From Anaerolineaceae bacterium UBA5838 (GTDB lineage Bacteria > Chloroflexota > Anaerolineae > Anaerolineales > Anaerolineaceae), in assembly GCA_002432795.1 (NCBI GenBank), contig DJGU01000014.1, positions 26,423 to 32,003 of the forward strand: 5,581 nucleotides of DNA, written 5' to 3'. Positions 1 to 5,581 of this stretch are shown piece by piece. The first letter of the stretch is position 1. Every line of letters starts with the position of its first letter. The notes under the pieces were generated by a model. The model saw only the letters and a program-made list of their open reading frames with translations, was not told the DNA's origin and made no database searches. A program made the translations under genes and the position numbers.

Positions 1-668
1 CCGCTGACGTCATGCGCGGCACACCAGTGCATTTTTTCGACGCCGGCAGTATCGTTGCCCTGCTGAATATCGGCAATTGCCGAGAGAACCTTGATTTGGA
101 CGCAATCAGACCAACGGCTACTGTAAATACCCGCGAGGGTTTCGAGCAGGGTGGTGTTGCCTGTTTTATGGATAATTTGCATGTGAAAAGCTGCGGGCAA
201 AGGTGAACGCGGGTTGTGCGCCAGGGACTCGAGGATTGCTTTTTCGGCACCGGTCAGATCTCCACTTTCCCACGCATTGCGAGCGGCGATCAAGCCGTCG
301 AGCCAGGTGGTTGGAGATTTCGCGCTGGAGGTAGCGCGCTGCAAATACAACATGTTGGCGTGGGTGTCGCGATTGCTTTCACCAGTGAGACGATCCAGCA
401 GGCTGGCAGCTTCCACGAACTCGGGGTCATATGCAAGGAGTTTAGACAGGTTTTTGCTCGCCATTTCAGTGTCGCCAAGTTCTGCCAATACCAAAGCGTA
501 AATAAAGCTGATCAGAAGATCGCCTGGGTAACTCGCCAACCAGATCAAAGAAGCCTGGCGGGCAAACTGAAATTCGCGGTTGGTTAATGCGGTCTGAAGT
601 AAAGTCAGGAACTTTCCGCGCCTGACCACCAGCACTTCGTCACTTTTGCGGACGTTATAAGGTCTCAT
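1..668 (-). CDS. TPR-like helical repeat protein, 3'-partial, downstream partner of the giant TPR gene
   Basis: Reading the minus strand from the ATG at 668 gives 222 codons without a stop down to the left edge, so the C-terminus is missing. The protein begins MRPYNVRKSDEVLVVRRGKF and has no signal peptide or obvious membrane segment. Residues 50-83 form one clean 34-residue TPR unit (starting DLLISFIYAL, ending LLAYDPE). A second unit lies at about 122-155 (WLDGLIAARN to ESLAHNPRS), and helical sequence of weaker repeat character continues to the edge, with a Trp/Cys-containing stretch near residues 185-217. The start is chosen because the ATG overlaps the upstream TGA as ATGA and an AGGAGG sits 10 nt before it, which also argues for translational coupling to the upstream gene. 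The visible part shows no enzymatic motif. I do not recognise the family; a cytosolic helical-repeat protein acting with the upstream TPR protein is inference from position and fold type. Confidence 0.88.
   Translation of the reverse strand, partial: MRPYNVRKSDEVLVVRRGKFLTLLQTALTNREFQFARQASLIWLASYPGDLLISFIYALVLAELGDTEMASKNLSKLLAYDPEFVEAASLLDRLTGESNRDTHANMLYLQRATSSAKSPTTWLDGLIAARNAWESGDLTGAEKAILESLAHNPRSPLPAAFHMQIIHKTGNTTLLETLAGIYSSRWSDCVQIKVLSAIADIQQGNDTAGVEKMHWCAAHDVS
665..668 (-). other. ATGA stop/start overlap between the two genes
   Basis: The minus strand reads ATGA here. ATG starts the downstream TPR-like gene and TGA ends the giant TPR gene, so the frames overlap by four bases. This arrangement is typical of translationally coupled bacterial genes in which a terminating ribosome can restart. 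There is no room for a terminator or a separate promoter between the genes, except inside upstream coding sequence. Confidence 0.88.
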
Positions 669-3600
669 CTTTTAGGAGCCTCCTGAAGGTTATTCACAAT
701 ATTTAGGGCAACCACCGCGGCAAGTTGCCGACGGATGTTCTGGTCTGATGGAGAAAGCTGGGAAGCCTGGCGCAGCATAAATTCAGCATTGCGATAGTCG
801 CGGCTTTCCTTGTAAGCAGCTGCTGCCTGCAGGTAAGGGCGGGGATCGTTGCTGACCATGGCAATGGCTTTGTGGTAGGTCTGAATGGCATTGCTGACCT
901 CGCGGCGGTCCTGGTAGGTTAGCCCCAACTCGAGGTATGCTTCCAATAATCCTGGCTGCAGTTCAATGGCTTGTGCAAGGTGCGCCAAGGCCTGGTCCAA
1001 ATTGCCGCGAACACGATCCACCGTGCCAAGCGCAACCAATGTTTCAGGGTTGGTTTGGTCCAGGACCAAACTGCGCTGCAGGGTCTGCTCCGCTTTCTCG
1101 ATCTCGCCGATTTGGATTTGTTTGCGGGCGAGATTGTTCAAAACAGCCACATTTTCGGGATAACTTTCAGCAATTTTTTGCGATGCCAACATTGCTTGGT
1201 GGGGATTGCGGGCGTTATCAAGGTCAATTTTCTGCAGCTCAAAGGGCACAGGGTTTTCCACTACGGCGATGGCAAAATGGATTGCCTGCCGGGCTTCCTC
1301 TGGTTTGCTGCTTTTAAGCAGTGCTTTGACCTTCACTTGCCAGGCAATTTCGTTCTTTGGATCCGTTTTTAGGATAGCATCCGCTTGCTGGACGGCTTCA
1401 GGAAGGTCCTGTTTGGCCAGCAGCGAGTGTGCGATGCCTTCCTCGTAGAGGATGTTCCCGGGGTCGAGCTGGCTGGCTTTGCGCAGGCACTGGATGGCGA
1501 TCTGGTGCTCACCTAACTGTTGGTTGATGATAGCCAGCGAGTGCAGCGCATCTGGATTGGATGGGAAAAGATCTGTTGCTTTGCCAAAGTAGTCTTTGGC
1601 AGCGTGATAATCTTTTTCGAGCAGTTTCGCATCCCCGAGCATTTGCCAGTATTGAGCCTCTTTTGGGGCAATCCGGATGGCTTCCTCGAGATGTTTTGCG
1701 GCTTCGGGATATTTACCTGCATCCTGGTACATGGTCGCTGCCAGGGCGTGCCAATCCGGTTCGTCTGGCCAGATCGCGAGGGCAGTCTCAGCCGATTCAG
1801 CTGCCAAGAGGGGATTTTTCCGGGAGGCAATTGCATGCAGGATGTGCAGCGCAGGATCTTCAGGCTGGAATTCGAGCAACTTTAGAGCGATTGCCGCGGA
1901 TTTGCCAGGGTCTGAATGCAGACTTTGGATTGCTTGCTGGAAGTTCACATCTGCGTTTTTGCTGAAACCTGAAAGGATGTCCGCAATGGAAGCCTCGTCC
2001 ACCAAAACAGAAAGTACCTGGGCAGCTTGTTTGCCATTGGTAATCAGTTTGTGCAAATCATTTTCCTCAGACCAATGACCATTCTTAAGTGCCTGGTTGA
2101 TTTTCAGGGTTGGCAACAGTTCTGAAGGGGCGATTGCGCGACCAGCAATTGAGATTTGTTCTTCGATCAAGTCGAAATCGGAATGCTGAGGATCGAAAGC
2201 CTTTGGGGCATGGCTCAGCAGGCGTAAAAAGTGAGCGTTGTTCGTCTGCCTGAGCTTATCTGTAAGATATTCTGCCAGGAGCTTATTGGCGATGGGGTTT
2301 ATTTTGGCAACTGAAAGCGCAGCTTTGAGCAAGCGATCAGCAATATCCCAATCGGATAGCTGCCAGGCAGCTTTAGCCACAGCAAGCGTGTGCCAGATCC
2401 AATTAAAATGACTTGCAATGTCAAAGGATTGCACCCTCAGGTGAATCTCAAGCTCGTCGAGCATCTCTACTGCTTCTGTCAGGATGAATACGGCTGATTT
2501 CGCGTTACCGCTCTGATGGGCAAATAAGCTTTCAAGCGCCCGGGTGGTTGGTGAGTGGGGTTTGACAGAAAGGAAGTGTTCCCAGAGCAAGCGCGCTTTT
2601 GGCAAGTCATCTTTTAGCATCGCTTCAAGAGCCAGGATGCTTGCGGTTGAGGTTGCGGTGTGAGTTCGGGTTTCCTGCGTATTGAGGAAATCAAGCGCGT
2701 TGGACAAAGTTCCTGAATCGCTGCTTGCCAGGGCAAGTTCAAGCTTGAGCAGGAATGCCGGCTCATTGCCCGGGTCAGCTTTCAAGGCCAGAGCCGCGTG
2801 TTTTTGAGAAACCAGCAGATCGCCGATCATTCGTTCAAGCTGAGCAGCCCGGTAGTAAAGGCCTGCACGGTTGTAGGCAGGGTAGTCAAGGTTCTGTTCG
2901 GCCGCATCCCCAGCCACACTCCCAAGCATCTCCGGAGCAAATTCCAATTTGGTCAGGATGTCTTCAAGGATTTCAAGGGCTGGCAGGAACTGCTGGTTGG
3001 CTGCGAGTACATCGGATTTCAGCAATGGGTAGGCAAGATTGCCCTGCAGGGCAGGCTCAAGATCGTTGATCAACTGCAAAGCCGCCGCTGAGTCACCAAG
3101 TTTGAGGACTGAATAAACCAGATCGCGACTTTCGGCAAAATCCGGGAAGGGATTATCTGAAATCGCCTTTTTGATAATGAGCGAGGCTTCGTCGGGCTGA
3201 TTCATGTGGAGGTAGAGATTTGCCACATTGACATATTCCTCAGTCTCGATATCTTCCAACGCAAGCATTTGGTTGAGAGTTTCTTTGGTTTCTTCGATCT
3301 GATTCAGATTAACATAAGTGCGCGCAAGCGTCAGGTAGAGTGCTTTATCATCCGGCCGGAGGTGGATGGTGTCTTTCAACACCTGGATCGCCTCGCGGGC
3401 TTTGTCGTGCTCGCTCATGAAGTCGCTGTACCAAAGCACATTTTCTATCTCTGTTGGAGCAATCTGCATAGCGGAGCGTGCGGTGGCAAAGCCCTCATCC
3501 TCAAGATTGGCTTCCATGTAGGCATTCGCAAGCGTATGGCGGGAGGGAAGGTCGTCAGGGTCGGTCAGAACCGCTTCCTGCAGCGATGCCAGGCTGATGT

Positions 3601-5581
3601 CCGTAAGACCCAGCGCGAGAGCTGTTTTTCCGGTTTGGAACTGGAGGTGATGATAAGAGCGGGGAGATCTTGCCTCCGGGTAGTCAAGCAGTTGGAGGTA
3701 GTCCTGGTAGGCTGCGTTGTGCATACCAAGGCTTGCTTTAAGATCAGCTTGGAGCAGGCGCATGTCGAAGAGCCCGTCCCGTTCCTGTTGGCGTTCTTCC
3801 ATGGTTGAAAGCAACTGGGACATCTCTTTTACTTCCTGAGTGCCGGGTTTTACGCCCTCGCTGTAGCTTTTGATCAAAAGTTCCGCGTAGGCTTTCAAGG
3901 CAGTGTCTGAGCGGCTGGACTGCCAGGCAAAACGCAGGACAGGTCGGGCACCATTCAGGTCTCCCATGGCAGCCAGTGTTTGCCCCAGGACGTATGCCAA
4001 TTCCGGGTCCGAGGTGTAATCATCCTCGAGCGGCGCGATGATCGTCCAGGCTTCATCAACGTAGCCGTGGGTCAGATAGGCTTGTGCCAGTGATTTTCTG
4101 ACTGAAGCGCTGGAAGGATCAAGCTGAAAAGCCTGCCTGAGAACGCTGATTGCTTCAGTGGGTTGATCGTTCGCGAGATATAACGCTCCGAGGGCGCTCA
4201 GAATAGCGGGGTCATCCGGCAAGGCTGCTTTGGCCTTGCGCAGGGCTTGCATGGCTTTTGTTTCCTGTCCCAAGCTGGTCCAGATTTGCGCAAGCGAGAG
4301 CCAGCTGGCAGGCTTTTCGGGGGCAACAGCAGATGCTTTTTCAAGCACCTCAACGGCTTCATCGTTTTTGCCTGTGGCAATCAGAGCGTTGCAGAGTAAA
4401 ACCAAGGCTTCGCCATCAAACGCGTCCTTTTTCAGGAAAGCCTGCGCGATTGGAATCGCTTTCTCAGCCTGGGAGGCTTTGATGGAGATTTCAGCGAAGT
4501 TGAGCAGGTCTGTGCGTGAAGGTTCATTTGAGGCGTGGATCAGATCCTGGTAAATCCTCAGTGCATTTTCCGGCTGCTGCGATTGGAGGTAAAGAGAGGC
4601 AAGATCCTTTTTGTTGGCTTGATTTTGAGGTTCAAACAAAGCCAGCAGCGCGCTGGATTCAATTGCATCGTCGATGTTTGCCATGTGGCGATCGATCTGA
4701 CCAGAAAGCTTGATGGTCTGGAGATCGTTAGGATTTTCGGAAAGGGCTTTGCGGATGAAATTACTGGCGGTTTGATACTTTTTGTTTTCAAACGCGTAGC
4801 GGGCAGCCTTGAGATTGTCGGACTCTGAAGAAAAACGCGAGCTGCTGGTTTGGAGCGTTGTCTTTTCGAGCGCTTTATCCAGGGAATGGGCGCCTTCCGG
4901 GTCAGTCGCGCTGATGACCGGATAACGTAGGGCGTAAAGCGCCCTGGTGGCATCATCCGGTATCTCCTGAAGGATTTCGTAACCATAATCAGGATCATCA
5001 TTTGCGATCAGAAATTCCGCGTATTCTTTTTTGTAAGTGGTGTTATTTGGCTGCAGACGCAGAATTTCTTCCCAGGTCTTGCGGGCTTCTTCGGGGTTGG
5101 AGTTTTCGAGTTCAAAAGCGAGATCACGCAGGATTTCAGCTTGTTGTCGGTTCAGGGCATCGAAGGCATGGTCGATTGCGCGCGAGGCCTGGGCGGGCTG
5201 TCCGGCAATCTGGCTGAGAACAGCCTGCTGGCGGAAAGATTCAACAGTAGATTGACCAGCATTTTTGTTAAAATCCCCATTTGCTGACTGAATCTGAGCC
5301 AAAAAACTGTTTGCAAGCAGTTTAATCAGTGATTCATCTTCAACGGAGCGCATGGCGCGGAGGGCGGAAATTTGGAGTTCGATAGGAGCTTTTTGAAGCC
5401 TGCGGCGATAGGTTTGATAGCGGATATTTTCGTCGGCTGGGTTGATCATCACCTGGTGAACAATCAGGCTGGCCAGTGACTCTGCATGCTGAGGCGAAAG
5501 CTGTGTAACCAGGCTGTCCATGGCGGCATCAAAATCAGGCACAAGTTGAGGAAGAATCGCGAAAGCAGTTTTCCAAACCGC
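665..5581 (-). CDS. Giant tetratricopeptide repeat (TPR) protein, 5'-partial
   Basis: This gene ends at a TGA (665-667) and its frame is open to the right edge, so the visible 1638 codons are only the C-terminal part. Residues below count from the GTG codon at 5542 as residue 1; 13 more open codons (AVWKTAFAILPQL) precede it. That GTG is unlikely to be the start because the bases just before it are pyrimidine-rich, with no ribosome binding site. The protein is almost wholly built of helix-turn-helix TPR units with the usual small residues at the helix contacts and a closing Pro: about 3 units at 98-197, 9 at 243-546, roughly 12 at 591-1030 and 12 at 1198-1599, then a capping helix to 1625. 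No membrane segment, signal peptide or catalytic motif is visible, and only two Cys (384, 1352). TPR solenoids bind peptides or proteins, so a cytosolic scaffold or assembly role is inferred. An enzymatic domain could lie in the missing N-terminus. The specific function is not recognised. Confidence 0.95.
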   Translation of the reverse strand, partial: AVWKTAFAILPQLVPDFDAAMDSLVTQLSPQHAESLASLIVHQVMINPADENIRYQTYRRRLQKAPIELQISALRAMRSVEDESLIKLLANSFLAQIQSANGDFNKNAGQSTVESFRQQAVLSQIAGQPAQASRAIDHAFDALNRQQAEILRDLAFELENSNPEEARKTWEEILRLQPNNTTYKKEYAEFLIANDDPDYGYEILQEIPDDATRALYALRYPVISATDPEGAHSLDKALEKTTLQTSSSRFSSESDNLKAARYAFENKKYQTASNFIRKALSENPNDLQTIKLSGQIDRHMANIDDAIESSALLALFEPQNQANKKDLASLYLQSQQPENALRIYQDLIHASNEPSRTDLLNFAEISIKASQAEKAIPIAQAFLKKDAFDGEALVLLCNALIATGKNDEAVEVLEKASAVAPEKPASWLSLAQIWTSLGQETKAMQALRKAKAALPDDPAILSALGALYLANDQPTEAISVLRQAFQLDPSSASVRKSLAQAYLTHGYVDEAWTIIAPLEDDYTSDPELAYVLGQTLAAMGDLNGARPVLRFAWQSSRSDTALKAYAELLIKSYSEGVKPGTQEVKEMSQLLSTMEERQQERDGLFDMRLLQADLKASLGMHNAAYQDYLQLLDYPEARSPRSYHHLQFQTGKTALALGLTDISLASLQEAVLTDPDDLPSRHTLANAYMEANLEDEGFATARSAMQIAPTEIENVLWYSDFMSEHDKAREAIQVLKDTIHLRPDDKALYLTLARTYVNLNQIEETKETLNQMLALEDIETEEYVNVANLYLHMNQPDEASLIIKKAISDNPFPDFAESRDLVYSVLKLGDSAAALQLINDLEPALQGNLAYPLLKSDVLAANQQFLPALEILEDILTKLEFAPEMLGSVAGDAAEQNLDYPAYNRAGLYYRAAQLERMIGDLLVSQKHAALALKADPGNEPAFLLKLELALASSDSGTLSNALDFLNTQETRTHTATSTASILALEAMLKDDLPKARLLWEHFLSVKPHSPTTRALESLFAHQSGNAKSAVFILTEAVEMLDELEIHLRVQSFDIASHFNWIWHTLAVAKAAWQLSDWDIADRLLKAALSVAKINPIANKLLAEYLTDKLRQTNNAHFLRLLSHAPKAFDPQHSDFDLIEEQISIAGRAIAPSELLPTLKINQALKNGHWSEENDLHKLITNGKQAAQVLSVLVDEASIADILSGFSKNADVNFQQAIQSLHSDPGKSAAIALKLLEFQPEDPALHILHAIASRKNPLLAAESAETALAIWPDEPDWHALAATMYQDAGKYPEAAKHLEEAIRIAPKEAQYWQMLGDAKLLEKDYHAAKDYFGKATDLFPSNPDALHSLAIINQQLGEHQIAIQCLRKASQLDPGNILYEEGIAHSLLAKQDLPEAVQQADAILKTDPKNEIAWQVKVKALLKSSKPEEARQAIHFAIAVVENPVPFELQKIDLDNARNPHQAMLASQKIAESYPENVAVLNNLARKQIQIGEIEKAEQTLQRSLVLDQTNPETLVALGTVDRVRGNLDQALAHLAQAIELQPGLLEAYLELGLTYQDRREVSNAIQTYHKAIAMVSNDPRPYLQAAAAYKESRDYRNAEFMLRQASQLSPSDQNIRRQLAAVVALNIVNNLQEAPKR
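679..684 (-). promoter_or_regulatory. Ribosome binding site AGGAGG for the downstream gene
   Basis: On the minus strand the sequence reads AGGAGG, followed by 10 nt (CTCCTAAAAG) and the ATG at 668-666. It is a perfect Shine-Dalgarno core located inside the last codons of the upstream gene (Gln-Glu-Ala region). It decides the start of the second gene. The spacing is at the long end of the normal range. Confidence 0.85.
746..1951 (-). repeat. C-terminal TPR array, 12 contiguous units (residues 1198-1599)
   Basis: Protein-level repeat. Units begin at residues 1198 (31 aa), 1229 (32), 1261, 1295, 1329, 1363, 1397 (each 34), 1431 (33), 1464, 1498, 1532 and 1566 (each 34). Good examples are the unit starting EPDWHALAATMYQDAGKYPE and the one starting NPETLVALGTVDRVRGNLDQ. 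Each shows the aromatic/Leu then Leu-Gly/Ala pattern of helix A, Ala in helix B and a closing Pro or turn residue. Adjacent units share few identical residues outside the structural positions, so this is an old array and not a recent DNA duplication. Residues 1600-1625 form a final amphipathic helix that probably caps the solenoid. By established TPR geometry such a run would form a right-handed superhelix of more than one turn. Confidence 0.9.
1952..2452 (-). other. Degenerate, Trp-rich region between TPR arrays (residues 1031-1197)
   Basis: About 167 residues of helical-looking sequence without a consistent 34-residue period. One segment, residues 1044-1077, still resembles a TPR pair (WHTLAVAKAAWQLSDWDIAD then LLKAALSVAK) and has four Trp (1048, 1050, 1060, 1065) within 18 residues. 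The rest (LRLLSHAPKAFDPQHSDFDL and onward) has no recognisable domain signature. It could be strongly diverged TPR, a hinge between solenoids, or a distinct small helical domain. Confidence 0.55.
2453..3772 (-). repeat. Central TPR array with irregular units (residues 591-1030)
   Basis: Protein-level repeat of roughly twelve TPR or TPR-like units. The clearest are at residues 665-698, 699-732 (both 34 aa), 733-767 (35), 836-870 (35), 962-996 (35) and 997-1030 (34). Units at 591-627, 628-664 and 768-804 carry about three extra residues, and 805-835 is short at 31. Residues 871-925 contain a longer helical unit (YPAYNRAGLYYRAAQLERM, then a second helix ending ALALKADPG). The period is less exact than in the flanking arrays, so unit borders here are approximate. 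Confidence 0.75.
3905..4816 (-). repeat. N-terminal TPR array, about nine units (residues 243-546)
   Basis: Protein-level repeat. Units start near residues 243, 274, 307, 341, 377, 411, 445, 479 and 513. The last five are each exactly 34 residues, with strong TPR signatures such as PAILSALGALYLANDQPTEA and PELAYVLGQTLAAMGDLNGA. The first four vary from 31 to 36 residues. This block looks like an uninterrupted solenoid. It is bounded upstream by a Ser/Thr-rich linker and downstream by a charged insertion. Confidence 0.87.
4952..5251 (-). repeat. Short TPR-like block near the visible N-terminus (residues 98-197)
   Basis: About three helix-turn-helix units. The best is residues 133-166, exactly 34 aa, starting QQAEILRDLAFELE and ending EEILRLQPN. 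The flanking units (98-132 and 167-197) fit more loosely. Residues 1-97 are also predicted helical and may be diverged repeats continuing beyond the right edge, but I cannot assign units there. Confidence 0.65.

Noticed and set aside
216..587. 123-codon plus-strand open frame near the left edge
   Set aside because: It is codon-aligned antisense to the second minus-strand gene and ends where that gene uses a TTA Leu codon. The minus-strand frame has a strong binding site, an ATGA overlap and TPR sequence, so it is the real gene.
674..684. Inverted repeat as a transcription terminator
   Set aside because: The arms are only 5 bp with a 1-base centre and no U-run follows. It overlaps the binding site of the next gene, so termination here would make no sense.
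937..1885. Several overlapping plus-strand frames of 65-133 codons
   Set aside because: All lie opposite the best-conserved TPR array. Their translations are Cys/Arg/Ser-rich and without family features, as expected for shadow frames.
3206..3808. 200-codon plus-strand open frame antisense to the TPR gene
   Set aside because: Its codons lie exactly opposite the TPR codons, so it stays open simply because the sense gene here uses no TTA, CTA or TCA codons. It has no ribosome binding site that I can see, no recognisable domain and no TPR-independent signal.
746..4816. DNA tandem repeat or recent repeat expansion
   Set aside because: The periodicity is in the protein; neighbouring units share mainly structural positions and I see no near-identical 102-base copies.
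4558..5001. 147-codon minus-strand frame inside the TPR gene in another phase
   Set aside because: Out of phase with clear TPR units on the same strand; the translation is rich in Arg, Pro and Ser with no pattern. Shadow frame.
665..5581. O-GlcNAc transferase-like protein (TPRs plus glycosyltransferase)
   Set aside because: In that family the catalytic domain follows the TPRs. Here the protein ends with a short capping helix right after the last TPR, so no such domain is present at the C-terminus.

Overview
The window is almost entirely coding and read from the minus strand. It holds two adjacent, overlapping genes, and both are cut off by the window edges. No RNA gene, mobile element, CRISPR array, promoter, terminator or intergenic gap can be supported. 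Base composition is close to half GC by eye and codon use looks uniform. The use of AGGAGG ribosome binding sites and an ATGA stop/start overlap shows a bacterium. A very long cytosolic-looking tetratricopeptide repeat (TPR) protein without a visible catalytic domain is the kind of gene often met in Chloroflexota (Anaerolineae-like) and some other large-genome environmental bacteria, but this taxonomic guess is weak.

Layout, in the direction of transcription (right to left). From 5581 down to 665 runs one giant TPR gene. At least 1638 codons are visible and the true start lies beyond the right edge: the frame is open to the last base, and the GTG at 5542 has no ribosome binding site. I can place about 35 TPR or TPR-like units in four blocks. 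These are separated by a Ser/Thr-rich linker, a charged insertion and a degenerate, Trp-rich stretch of about 167 residues. The last block is the cleanest: 12 back-to-back units, nine of them exactly 34 residues long, ending in a capping helix and the stop.

The second gene starts at 668 on the minus strand. Its ATG overlaps the TGA of the first gene (ATGA), and an AGGAGG lies 10 nt upstream inside the first gene's last codons. It stays open for 222 codons down to the left edge. It also contains at least two helix-turn-helix repeat units of TPR type and has no catalytic motif in the visible part.

The two genes are almost certainly translated from one mRNA and are probably translationally coupled, so the pair may encode two solenoid scaffold proteins made together. 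What they bind cannot be read from this window. Everything on the plus strand is explained as antisense shadow of these two frames.
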